From NCBI GenBank assembly GCA_944380625.1, contig CALWIE010000199.1, forward strand, positions 1 to 6,473: 6,473 nucleotides of DNA, in the 5' to 3' direction. The stretch's first letter is position 1, and every line of letters begins with the position of its first letter. Positions 1 to 6,091 of this stretch are shown piece by piece. The DNA comes from an uncultured Clostridia bacterium (GTDB taxonomy: Bacteria; Bacillota_A; Clostridia; Oscillospirales; Acutalibacteraceae). Both the position numbers and the translations under genes were made by a program. The notes below the pieces were generated by a model. It was not told the DNA's origin. It did not search any database and saw only the letters and a program-made list of their open reading frames with translations.

Positions 1-32
1 ACGCTCTGCCGCTCTGGGGTCTTTGGGGAGCC
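1..32. other. Unassigned edge sequence beyond the argS fragment
   Basis: This stretch follows the fragment's stop codon in the direction of argS transcription. It contains no recognisable gene, no convincing terminator and no T-tract. It differs from the sequence after the intact argS stop, so the duplication ends at the stop codon. Confidence 0.5.
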
Positions 33-158
33 TTTACATAGACTCCGGCGCCGTCACTTTGAACAGCTCCAGGCCGTTCTCCAGCACGGTGCGGGTGGCC
101 AGGCACAGGGAAAGCCGGGCGGCCTGCAAGGCCTCGTCGCTGCCCTTGACCCGGCAGG
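33..158. repeat. Direct repeat, copy A (argS 3' end fragment)
   Basis: Copy A of a 126-bp direct repeat with a 178-bp offset. Positions 33-158 align with 211-336 without gaps and with four mismatches. Similarity stops sharply on both sides, at 32/210 and 159/337. Confidence 0.95.
34..158 (-). pseudogene. Second, partial copy of the argS 3' end
   Basis: Read on the minus strand, this encodes the last 41 residues of ArgS (from about C524) through the same TAA stop, with no start codon or 5' part. It matches the end of the intact argS over 126 bp with four differences, at 70/248, 102/280, 112/290 and 137/315. Two are silent and two change the protein (V541 to L, G530 to D, using the intact gene's numbering). 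It begins about 10 bp after the T-tract of the argS terminator, so the order along transcription is argS, terminator, argS 3' fragment. The reading frame is intact and the differences are few, which looks more like a copy of a related functional argS allele than a decayed relic. It is probably not expressed. How it arose is not shown by the window. Confidence 0.9.
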
Positions 159-167
159 GGGCCAGTT

Positions 168-197
168 GAAAAAAGACCCCCCGGCGAAGCCGGGGGG
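168..197 (-). terminator. Intrinsic terminator of the ddl-murI-DUF1934-argS operon
   Basis: On the minus strand, a 9-bp GC stem (arms 189-197 and 177-185, CCCCCCGGC against GCCGGGGGG) with a TTC triloop is followed directly by TCTTTTTT (176-169). It lies 14 bp past the argS stop codon, and this is a textbook rho-independent terminator. Confidence 0.95.
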
Positions 198-210
198 CCT
201 TCGAGGGGAT

Positions 211-336
211 TTTACATAGACTCCGGCGCCGTCACTTTGAACAGCTCTAGGCCGTTCTCCAGCACGGTGCGGGTGGCCACGCACAGGGAGAGCCGGGCGG
301 CCTGCAAGGCCTCGCCGCTGCCCTTGACCCGGCAGG
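211..336. repeat. Direct repeat, copy B (end of intact argS)
   Basis: Copy B of the repeat, covering the last 41 codons and stop of intact argS. Only 52 bp separate it from copy A, and that gap consists almost entirely of the argS terminator. Confidence 0.95.
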
Positions 337-1903
337 CGTTGTAGAACTTGTGGAACAGGGTGGACAGGTTCATCACGTACCGGGTGATCTTAGAGGGGTC
401 CATGGCCCGGGCGGCGCTCTCCACCTCCCCGGTGAAGGAGGACAGGTGGCGAATGAGCTCCAGCTCCTCCGGGGCGGTGAGCAGGGCCAGCTCCTCCGCT
501 GTGCAGGGGCGGGGCTGGATGCCGTCGGCCTTCAGGTTCTTCAGGATGGAGCAGATCCGGGCGTGGGCGTACTGGACGTAGTACACCGGGTTTTGGCTGT
601 CCTGCTGGACGGCCAAGTCCAAATCGAAGTCGATGTGGGTGTTGGCCTCGTAGGAGTTGAAAAGGAACCGGGCCGCGTCTACCGGCACCTCGTCCAGCAG
701 GGTCACCAGGGTGATGGCTTTGCCGCTGCGCTTGGAGGCCTTGACGATCTCCCCGTCCCGCACCAGGCGCACCATCTGCATGAGCACCACCTGAAGCTTG
801 TCCGCGTCCACCCCCAGGGCGGTGAGGGCGGCCTTCAGCCGGGGCACGTAGCCGTGGTGGTCGGCCCCCAGCACGTCGATGGCCAAATCGAAGCCCCGGG
901 TCACCAGCTTGCCGTAGTGATAGGCGATGTCCGGCACCACATAGGTGGGCACGCCGTTTGCCCGCACCAGCACAAAGTCCTCGCTGCCGTAGGCCTCCCC
1001 GTGGAACCAGGTGGCCCCGTCCTTCTCGTAGGTGGCGCCCTTCTCCTTTAGGAGCTCCACCACCCGGCCCACAGCGCCGTTCTCGTGGAGGCTGGACTCC
1101 TTAAACCAGTTGTCGTACTCCACCCGGTAGCGGGCCAGGTCGTCGTGGATGCCCTGGATGGGCTTCCGCCGGGCGTTCCGCTCCAGCCCCGCCCGGCGCT
1201 CTTCCTCGCTGGCCTGCACATACTTGTCCCCGTATTCCTGGGCGAAGTTTTTGGCGTGGGCGATGATGTCCTCGCCTTTGTAGCCGTCCTCGGGGAAGGG
1301 CACGGCCTCCTCGCCTTTGAAGAGCTGCAAGTACCGGGCCTCCAAAGAGGCGCCGAACTTGTTCACCTGGTTGCCCGCGTCGTTGATGTAGAACTCCCGC
1401 TCCACCTGGTAGCCCGCGGCCTGGAGCACCGAGGCCAAAGCGTCCCCCAGCACCCCGCCCCGGGCGTTGCCGATGTGCATGGGCCCGGTGGGGTTGGCGG
1501 AGACAAACTCCACCAGCACCCGCCGGCCCTTCCCAAAGTCAGAGCGGCCGTAGGCCTGCCCCAGCTTGTGGATGTCCTGGAGCACCTCCCCGTAGAACCG
1601 GGGGTCGTAGGTGAAGTTTAAAAACCCGGGGCCGGCCATTTCCGCTTTGGAGAAATAGGTGTGGGACAAATCCAGGTTGTCCAGCACGGCCTGGGCGATC
1701 TTCTGGGGCGCCATGCGGAAGGCCCGGGCTCCGGCCATGGCCGCGTTGCAGGACCAGTCCCCGTGGGACCGGTCGGCGGGCACCTCCAGGCTGATCTCAG
1801 GCAGGTCCGCCTGGGGCAGCTGCCCCTGTGACACAGCCTGCTCCAGGGCCTTTTTCAAGGCCTCCCGAAGCTGGGCGGTGGCGGTGGCTACTAATTGCGA
1901 CAT
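212..1903 (-). CDS. argS: Arginyl-tRNA synthetase (class I)
   Basis: Cytoplasmic class I enzyme that charges tRNA-Arg with arginine using ATP. The 563-residue product has the family's usual length and order: N-terminal Add-1 domain (about 1-95), Rossmann catalytic core with the HIGH-type motif (ANPTGPMHIGNARGG, H143-I-G-N146), the FYINDAGNQ segment (171-179), GADHHGYVPRL (346-356) and a KMSK-like loop KASKRSGK (388-395), then the DALR anticodon-binding domain from about QNPVYYVQYAHAR (437-449) to the end (APESM). The start is the ATG at 1903, because AAAGGATG lies at good spacing upstream. An in-frame ATG at 1912 sits on that ribosome binding site, and the reading frame further upstream only overlaps the neighbouring gene. 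It is the last gene of the ddl-murI-DUF1934-argS operon, 17 bp after the DUF1934 stop, and is followed by a strong terminator. Its last 41 codons are duplicated downstream. HIGN and KASK are variants of the textbook motifs. Confidence 0.97.
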   Translation of the reverse strand: MSQLVATATAQLREALKKALEQAVSQGQLPQADLPEISLEVPADRSHGDWSCNAAMAGARAFRMAPQKIAQAVLDNLDLSHTYFSKAEMAGPGFLNFTYDPRFYGEVLQDIHKLGQAYGRSDFGKGRRVLVEFVSANPTGPMHIGNARGGVLGDALASVLQAAGYQVEREFYINDAGNQVNKFGASLEARYLQLFKGEEAVPFPEDGYKGEDIIAHAKNFAQEYGDKYVQASEEERRAGLERNARRKPIQGIHDDLARYRVEYDNWFKESSLHENGAVGRVVELLKEKGATYEKDGATWFHGEAYGSEDFVLVRANGVPTYVVPDIAYHYGKLVTRGFDLAIDVLGADHHGYVPRLKAALTALGVDADKLQVVLMQMVRLVRDGEIVKASKRSGKAITLVTLLDEVPVDAARFLFNSYEANTHIDFDLDLAVQQDSQNPVYYVQYAHARICSILKNLKADGIQPRPCTAEELALLTAPEELELIRHLSSFTGEVESAARAMDPSKITRYVMNLSTLFHKFYNACRVKGSGEALQAARLSLCVATRTVLENGLELFKVTAPESM

Positions 1904-1920
1904 AGGGTTCATCCTTTCTT

Positions 1921-2364
1921 TTATATCTGCAGTCCCGCGCCGCCGCGAGGCTTTACTTCCACGGTGATCTCGTTGCTGCTGGAGAAGTTGGAGTCGATGT
2001 CCAAGGTGTAGCGGATGCCCAGCACGCCCCCCTCCTGCCGGAGGTCTTCCCGCAGCTCGCTGGTGAACACCCCTACGCTGACGGTGCCGTAGCCCGTGTC
2101 GTACAAACACAGGTGGCGGCGGCCCTCCTCCAGGATCAGCCGGGTGGCGGAGCCCGAGCGCATCATGGTCACCTTGCCGGGTTCCACCTTCAAAACAGAG
2201 GTGTAGGAGACCTTGGGGTTTTCCGCGTCGTACTCCTTGTAGGCGATAAACCGGGCCCCGCCCCGCTGGGTGTAGGTCCCGGTGGTGTTCAGGGTGATCT
2301 CTCCGGCGTCGTCCTCGTACACCTGTTTTCCCACAATATTGATGTCGTAGTCCTCTTTGAGCAT
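1921..2364 (-). CDS. DUF1934 (YwiB-like) beta-barrel protein
   Basis: A 147-residue soluble protein with no signal peptide or membrane segment. The sequence is rich in predicted beta strands, opening IVGKQVYEDDAGEITLNTTG and running through FIAYKEYD, TSVLKVEPGKVTMMRSG and LYDTGYGTVSVGVFT to a Ser/Asn-rich strand near the C-terminus (IDSNFSSSNEITVEVKP). This matches the DUF1934 family, which adopts a lipocalin/calycin-like barrel and includes Bacillus YwiB, itself encoded next to argS. The biochemical role is unknown. The ATG at 2364 is preceded by AAAGAGGG with a 6-base spacer. The gene sits 21 bp after murI and 17 bp before argS, so it is surely co-transcribed with both. The family call comes from sequence pattern plus conserved neighbourhood. 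Confidence 0.88.
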   Translation of the reverse strand: MLKEDYDINIVGKQVYEDDAGEITLNTTGTYTQRGGARFIAYKEYDAENPKVSYTSVLKVEPGKVTMMRSGSATRLILEEGRRHLCLYDTGYGTVSVGVFTSELREDLRQEGGVLGIRYTLDIDSNFSSSNEITVEVKPRGGAGLQI

Positions 2365-2385
2365 TTTAAACCCTCTTTCGGGGCC

Positions 2386-3204
2386 TCAGCCCCCGTAGGC
2401 TTCAATGTCGATGCGCTGGGTGCGGCCCTCCACGCTGTGGCCCAAAAACAGCTCGGCCACATTCAGGAAGTTCTGGGGCGTGTCCGTGACGAAGAAGTCC
2501 GTCCGCCTGGGGCCTCCCCCCTGGGCCAGCAGGTCCCTTTCCCGCAGGATCTCCGCCGTGGCCCGGGCCGCCTCCCGGCCGCTGTCGATCAGGGTGACGC
2601 CCCGCCCCATGACCCCGGCGATGGTGGGCGCGATGATGGGGTAGTGGGTGCAGCCCAGGATCAGGGTGTCCACTCCGGCGGCCCGCACCGGCGCCAGATA
2701 GCGCTCCGCCACCAGGCGGGCCACCTCGTCCTGGGGGGATACAAAGCCGCTCTCCACCAAGGGGACGAACAGGGGGCAGGCCTGGGGGAACACCTCCAGC
2801 TTGTGGTTGATGCGCAGCAGGGCGCTGCGGTAGGAGTCGCTGGCGATTGTGGCCGCGGTGCCGATGACGCCGATGCGCCCGTTTTTGGTGGTGGCGGCCG
2901 CCGCCCGGGCGCTGGGGCCGATCACGTCCACATAGGGCACGGGAAGGGCCTCTCCGGCGCTGCGGGCGATGGAGCTCACCGTGCCGCAGGCGGCCACAAC
3001 GGCCTTCACCTCCCGGGAGAGGAGGAAGGCCATGTCCTGCCGGGCGTAGCGCAGGATGGTGTCCCGGCCCCGGGTGCCGTAGGGCACCCGGCCCGTGTCG
3101 CCAGAGTAGACGATGCTCTCCCCGGGCAGGACCTGTTCCAGCTGCTTGACAGCCGTAAGGCCCCCCAGTCCCGAGTCAAACACGCCGATGGGGCGGTTAT
3201 CCAT
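2386..3204 (-). CDS. murI: Glutamate racemase
   Basis: Cofactor-independent racemase converting L- to D-glutamate for the second residue of the peptidoglycan stem peptide, in the cytoplasm. The 272-residue product is of normal size. Visible motifs are GVFDSGLGG (7-15, D10 and S11), GDTGRVPYG (35-43), the first catalytic cysteine in AACGTVSS (C73) and the second in ILGCTHYPII (C185-T186-H187). In most family members the first cysteine motif reads CNT. Here it is CGT, so the substrate-contacting Asn is replaced by Gly74. The start is the ATG at 3204, with AAGGAG ten bases upstream. The out-of-frame ATG at 3212 is too close to that site, and the in-frame extension overlaps ddl without support. 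The stop is 21 bp before DUF1934. It is encoded just after ddl, fitting a joint role in D-amino-acid supply for the wall. Confidence 0.96.
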   Translation of the reverse strand: MDNRPIGVFDSGLGGLTAVKQLEQVLPGESIVYSGDTGRVPYGTRGRDTILRYARQDMAFLLSREVKAVVAACGTVSSIARSAGEALPVPYVDVIGPSARAAAATTKNGRIGVIGTAATIASDSYRSALLRINHKLEVFPQACPLFVPLVESGFVSPQDEVARLVAERYLAPVRAAGVDTLILGCTHYPIIAPTIAGVMGRGVTLIDSGREAARATAEILRERDLLAQGGGPRRTDFFVTDTPQNFLNVAELFLGHSVEGRTQRIDIEAYGG

Positions 3205-3226
3205 GGGTCCATCTCTCCTTCCCGGG

Positions 3227-4318
3227 TCAGGGTTTTTCCTTCCCGGCCCTCTCAAAGGCCAGGTCCACAAGGCGGTCCAGCAGCTCCCCGTAGGTGAGGC
3301 CCATGGCCATCCACAGCTTGGGGTACATGCTGATGGAGGTGAACCCAGGCAGGGTGTTGATCTCGTTTAAAACCACCCGGTTGTCCCCCTCGGTGACGAA
3401 AAAGTCCACCCGGGCAAGGCCCGAGCACCCCAGCAGCCGGTAGGCCCGCACGGCGGTGCGGCGGATCTCCTCGGCGGTTTCCTGGGGGATGCGGGCGGGG
3501 ATGTACAGCTGGCTGGTGCCGTTTACGTACTTGTCATCGTAGTCGTAAAACTGGGCCGAGGCGCCGATCTCCCCCACCAGGGAGGCCTCGCACTCCCGGT
3601 TGCCCAGCACGGCGCACTCCACCTCCTGGCCCCGGATGCCCTCTTCCACAACGATCTTGCTGTCCTCCCGGGCGGCCGCCTCAATGGCGGCGTCCAGGTC
3701 CTCATACTGCTCCACCTTGCTGACCCCCACAGAGGAGCCGGCGTTGGCGGGCTTGACGAACACAGGGAAGGAGAGCCGGGCCTTGATCTTCTTCTTGATA
3801 GTCTCCGCCGCCACCGGGAACCGGTCCGCGTAGAACCACAGGTAGTGGGCCTGCTCGATGTCCGTGTTGGACAGCAGGGTGTGGGTCACGGCCTTGTCCA
3901 TGCACACCGAAGAGGCGTGGGTGTCGCAGCCCACATAGGGGATCTGGGCCAGCTGGAAGAGGCCCTGAATGGTGCCGTCCTCCCCGTTTTTGCCGTGCAG
4001 CGCCGGGAACACCACGTCCAGCTCCAGGGTTTCGGCCCTGCCGTCCCGCAGCACTACCAGCCCATGGACCGAGGGGTCGGGGGAGAGGAAGGCGGGGGCC
4101 ACAGGGCCCTTCTCCCAGCTCCCGTCGTAGATGTCCTTCACGTCCCCGGTATAGAGGAGCCACCGGCCCTCCTTGGTGATGCCCACCATGTGCACCTGGT
4201 ACTTCTCCGGGGAGAGGTTTTCTAAAATGGAAGTGGCCGACATCCGGGAGACCTCGTGCTCCGAGGAGACTCCCCCAAAGATCACGGCCAGACGCAGCTT
4301 GCCCTTTGTCTCGTTCAT
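3227..4318 (-). CDS. ddl: D-alanine--D-alanine ligase
   Basis: ATP-grasp ligase that joins two D-alanines to make D-Ala-D-Ala for UDP-MurNAc-pentapeptide, in the cytoplasm. The 363-residue product shows VIFGGVSSEHEVS (12-24), HGKNGEDGTIQGLFQ (108-122), the ATP-grasp FVKPANAGSSVGVSKV (187-202), an omega loop FYDYDDKYVNGTSQLYIPA (256-274), ARVDFFV (301-307) and the metal-binding LNEINTLPGFTSISMYPKL (316-334; D304, E318, N320). The tyrosine-bearing DY..KY omega loop is that of ordinary Ddl, not of VanA-type D-lactate ligases, so no resistance role is suggested. I chose the ATG at 4318 because GCGGAG lies ten bases upstream. A GTG at 4327 in the same frame is only one base from that site. First gene of the operon, ending 22 bp before murI, with a promoter and a hairpin leader upstream. 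Confidence 0.96.
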   Translation of the reverse strand: MNETKGKLRLAVIFGGVSSEHEVSRMSATSILENLSPEKYQVHMVGITKEGRWLLYTGDVKDIYDGSWEKGPVAPAFLSPDPSVHGLVVLRDGRAETLELDVVFPALHGKNGEDGTIQGLFQLAQIPYVGCDTHASSVCMDKAVTHTLLSNTDIEQAHYLWFYADRFPVAAETIKKKIKARLSFPVFVKPANAGSSVGVSKVEQYEDLDAAIEAAAREDSKIVVEEGIRGQEVECAVLGNRECEASLVGEIGASAQFYDYDDKYVNGTSQLYIPARIPQETAEEIRRTAVRAYRLLGCSGLARVDFFVTEGDNRVVLNEINTLPGFTSISMYPKLWMAMGLTYGELLDRLVDLAFERAGKEKP

Positions 4319-4351
4319 CGCGATCACACTCCGCAGTTTTTTATTTTAAAA

Positions 4352-4370
4352 GGGAAGGGAGCCCCTTCCC
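4352..4370 (-). promoter_or_regulatory. Terminator-like hairpin in the ddl operon leader
   Basis: In the minus-strand leader, GGGAAGGG (4370-4363) and CCCTTCCC (4359-4352) form a perfect 8-bp stem with a GCT loop, followed by TTTT and then an A-rich run. It lies between the promoter and the ddl start. The U-tract is short, so it may be a weak attenuator or a 5' mRNA-stabilising hairpin. The structure is clear but its function is inferred. Confidence 0.6.
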
Positions 4371-4395
4371 AGGATCAGGCCAGACTCGGTTTCCT

Positions 4396-4424
4396 ATTAT
4401 ACTATGCCCGGTGGGATTTCGCAA
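4396..4424 (-). promoter_or_regulatory. Sigma-A promoter of the ddl-murI-DUF1934-argS operon
   Basis: On the minus strand, a -35 TTGCGA (4424-4419) and a perfect -10 TATAAT (4401-4396) are separated by 17 bp. The predicted transcription start is near 4389, giving a leader of about 70 nt before the ddl ATG. No other good promoter is visible within the operon. Confidence 0.85.
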
Positions 4425-4438
4425 CTCTTTTCCGGGCC

Positions 4439-4459
4439 TTTCCCTCGGCGGGCGGGAAA
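4439..4459. repeat. Small inverted repeat between divergent promoters
   Basis: TTTCCC (4439-4444) and GGGAAA (4454-4459) form a 6-bp inverted repeat with a 9-bp spacer, midway between the -35 boxes of the ddl operon and the divergent gene. It could be an operator, but this size can arise by chance. Confidence 0.3.
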
Positions 4460-4465
4460 AAAAGA

Positions 4466-4494
4466 TAGACTTTTCAGGGCCCCCATGGTATACT
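4466..4494 (+). promoter_or_regulatory. Sigma-A promoter of the uncharacterised gene
   Basis: -35-like TAGACT (4466-4471) and -10 TATACT (4489-4494) are 17 bp apart, with an A-tract (4457-4463) just upstream that could act as an UP element. It is back to back with the ddl promoter; 41 bp separate the two -35 boxes. Predicted start of transcription is near 4501. Because the ATG at 4485 lies inside this promoter, the promoter helps place the translation start at 4530. Confidence 0.7.
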
Positions 4495-4513
4495 TGTACC
4501 CAAACACGTTAAT

Positions 4514-4532
4514 TTGGAGTGATTACGTTTTG
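4514..4532 (+). promoter_or_regulatory. Ribosome binding site and TTG start
   Basis: TTGGAG (4514-4519), a ten-base spacer, then TTG (4530-4532). No other start codon in this frame between the promoter and the conserved-looking protein has a comparable site. Confidence 0.65.
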
Positions 4533-5318
4533 GAGTTTAACGCCTTTGCACTGATACAGGAGGGCCTGGGGGAAGAGCTTGCAAAGCAGGGCTTTGGCGC
4601 GCCCCAGCCCCTGGAGGACCCCGCCGGCCAGGCGGTGATGTTCTCTACGGACGAGGTGGCCTACAGCCTAGTGTACGACGAAAAGCACCAGCGCTTCCAG
4701 CTGCGCTCCGCCTCCCTGGACGGGGAGGGCAAGCCAGAGGAGTGGCGGGGCCTCTCCCTGTGGCTTTTCGACCAGAAAGAGGGCACCCGCGCCGACGCGG
4801 AGAGCATCTTAAACGACTTTTTAGAGGTGGTCCAGGGCCCCAAGCGGGTGGCCATGGTCCAGCAGAAGCGCCACCGGGGCAAGGACGACGAGCGGGTGGT
4901 GGACCCCCTGTTCTTCATGAACCGGCTGGTAAACCTCTTCCCGGAGCTCAAGGACCCCTTCAACGAGGAGCGGATCCTCTACGGCCAGGTGCGCTATGTG
5001 ACCTTCACCCGAGAGAAGGTGCTTCCCCTGTGTGAAGAGCTCGCCGCCAAGCGCCCGGAGAGCGACACCATGAAGAAGTTCTGCTCCCTTTTGGACGACA
5101 TGTACCGGGACGGGGATATGGACCTGCGCTCCCTGGTGACCGCGGCCCTTCTCAACGGCCTGAGTGACGGCGCCTTCCAGACGGTGGAGGGAAAGCTGGG
5201 GGACGAGCTGAAAAAGTGCGTCAAGTACTCCCGGAAGCTCCGGGGCAAGAAGATCAAGCCCGAAAAGAAAAAGAAGCAGAAAAAAGTGGTGGCAAAGCCC
5301 CTGGACAACCGGCGCTGA
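4530..5318 (+). CDS. Uncharacterised protein with FPEL-type (DUF7674-like) C-terminal domain
   Basis: A 262-residue soluble protein with no signal peptide or membrane segment; I cannot assign a function. Residues 1-110 are a mixed alpha/beta region (EFNAFALIQEGLGEEL, VAYSLVYDEKHQRFQLRSAS, WLFDQKEGTRADAESILNDF). About residues 125-235 form a mostly helical part beginning DPLFFMNRLVNLFPEL, with MKKFCSLLDDMYRDGDMDLR further on, reminiscent of DUF7674; this is a tentative call from memory. The C-terminus (236-262) is a lysine-rich tail, possibly nucleic-acid or ribosome binding. I place the start at a TTG (4530) because TTGGAG lies ten bases upstream and because in-frame ATGs at 4404 and 4485 precede or overlap the promoter -10. 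If those were used the protein would be up to 304 residues. Codon use matches its neighbours. It is a monocistronic unit, divergent from ddl and ending at a shared terminator. Confidence 0.85.
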   Translation: MEFNAFALIQEGLGEELAKQGFGAPQPLEDPAGQAVMFSTDEVAYSLVYDEKHQRFQLRSASLDGEGKPEEWRGLSLWLFDQKEGTRADAESILNDFLEVVQGPKRVAMVQQKRHRGKDDERVVDPLFFMNRLVNLFPELKDPFNEERILYGQVRYVTFTREKVLPLCEELAAKRPESDTMKKFCSLLDDMYRDGDMDLRSLVTAALLNGLSDGAFQTVEGKLGDELKKCVKYSRKLRGKKIKPEKKKKQKKVVAKPLDNRR

Positions 5319-5334
5319 AAAAGACAAAAAAAGA

Positions 5335-5364
5335 GGGCAAAGCCTCGGCTTTGCCCCTTTTCTT
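5335..5364. terminator. Bidirectional terminator between convergent genes
   Basis: GGGCAAAGCC (5335-5344) and GGCTTTGCCC (5347-5356) form a 10-bp inverted repeat. On the plus strand it is followed by a T-rich run (5357-5370). On the minus strand the A-rich stretch at 5319-5334 supplies the U-tract. It lies 16 bp past the stop of the plus-strand gene and 18 bp past that of the minus-strand membrane protein gene, and so serves both. Confidence 0.92.
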
Positions 5365-5374
5365 TTCTCTGCGT

Positions 5375-6031
5375 TTATTTTCCCGCCGCCACGGCCTCTT
5401 TGCCAAAGAGGAAGGGCCGGGAGAAGCGCTGGTTGAAGAACTCGATCAGCGGGCCCATGAAGAAGGCCGTAATCAGGGTGCCCACCCCGGGCAGAAGCCC
5501 CGAAAGGGCCCCGATGGCCACGCACACCAGGTCGCAGCCGATGCGCACAAAGCGGAAGGGGAGCTTTCTGTTTTCGGAGATCACAATGGGGATGGCGTCG
5601 TAGACGGAAACCCCCAGGTTGGAGGTCATGTACAGGGAGGAGGCAAAGCACATCACCAGCACCCCCACCGCCAAAAAGGCGATGCGCACCCAAAGGCTGG
5701 GGTTGGGGCACAGGGTGTTGATGCCCCACACGGCGAAGTCCACAATGTACCCGGTGAGGAACATGTTCACCAGGGTGGCCACCCCCATGTACCGGCGGGC
5801 GATGAATAGGTCCAGCACAAGCATCACCCCGCTGAGCACCATGTAGAACACCCCGTAGGAGGCGAGGCTCTCAAAAAACCGGCCCCACACCCCCTGGGCA
5901 AAGCACTGGAAGGGGTCCACCCCAAAGCTGGAGCATTTGAAAAAGCCTACGGCAATGGCGCACAGAAGCACGCCCACGGTGGTCATGCCCACCCGTTTTT
6001 GAAAGTGGTCTGGCAGCTTTAGATCCTTCAT
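5375..6031 (-). CDS. YczE/YitT-like integral membrane protein
   Basis: A 218-residue polytopic membrane protein. Hydrophobic segments lie at about 14-37, 55-77, 83-105, 113-138 and 160-198, the last long enough for two helices or a re-entrant pair. Motifs SSFGVDPFQ (34-42), NLGVSVYDAIPI (137-148) and GVGTLITAFFMGPLIEFF (181-198) recur in the YczE/YyaS/YitT group, where a Gly-rich loop after the first helix and a GxGT...GP motif in the last helix are typical. Substrate and role are unknown; some relatives are proposed transporters. The ATG at 6031 follows a G-rich stretch (GGGGGACCGAGGG) that can act as the ribosome binding site. It stands alone with its own promoter and a shared downstream terminator. 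The lysines and arginines at the N-terminus fit a cytoplasmic N-terminus. Confidence 0.88.
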   Translation of the reverse strand: MKDLKLPDHFQKRVGMTTVGVLLCAIAVGFFKCSSFGVDPFQCFAQGVWGRFFESLASYGVFYMVLSGVMLVLDLFIARRYMGVATLVNMFLTGYIVDFAVWGINTLCPNPSLWVRIAFLAVGVLVMCFASSLYMTSNLGVSVYDAIPIVISENRKLPFRFVRIGCDLVCVAIGALSGLLPGVGTLITAFFMGPLIEFFNQRFSRPFLFGKEAVAAGK

Positions 6032-6050
6032 TACCCTCGGTCCCCCGTTC

Positions 6051-6068
6051 CCCCGCCGGCAGGCGGGG
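6051..6068 (-). promoter_or_regulatory. GC-rich hairpin in the membrane protein gene leader
   Basis: CCCCGCC (6051-6057) and GGCGGGG (6062-6068) form a 7-bp stem with a 4-base loop. It lies inside the predicted 54-nt leader, about 20 bases before the start codon. There is no T-tract, so it is not a terminator. It may affect mRNA stability or ribosome access. Confidence 0.45.
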
Positions 6069-6091
6069 CGTGTTAAATTTGTCCCACGTAG

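Noticed and set aside
350..1621. Open frames on the plus strand opposite argS
   Set aside because: They are antisense shadows of argS with low-complexity Val/Gly/His-rich products and no supporting ribosome binding site.
2113..3297. A 394-codon open frame on the plus strand, opposite murI and DUF1934
   Set aside because: It is antisense to two well-recognised genes, and its product is a low-complexity Gly/Ala/His/Val-rich string with no family motifs. Such frames are expected opposite GC-rich coding DNA.
3227..4318. Van-type D-Ala-D-Lac or D-Ala-D-Ser ligase
   Set aside because: The omega loop is of the ordinary Ddl type (DY..KY with Tyr), there are no vanH/vanX/vanT-like neighbours, and the gene is in a housekeeping operon with murI.
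4319..4395. T-box riboswitch controlling the operon that contains argS
   Set aside because: The leader of about 70 nt is too short and lacks the conserved T-box sequence and specifier loop; only one simple hairpin is present.
4821..5809. Long overlapping frames opposite the uncharacterised gene and the membrane protein gene
   Set aside because: They run across the bidirectional terminator and two clear genes, with skewed compositions and no recognisable domain.
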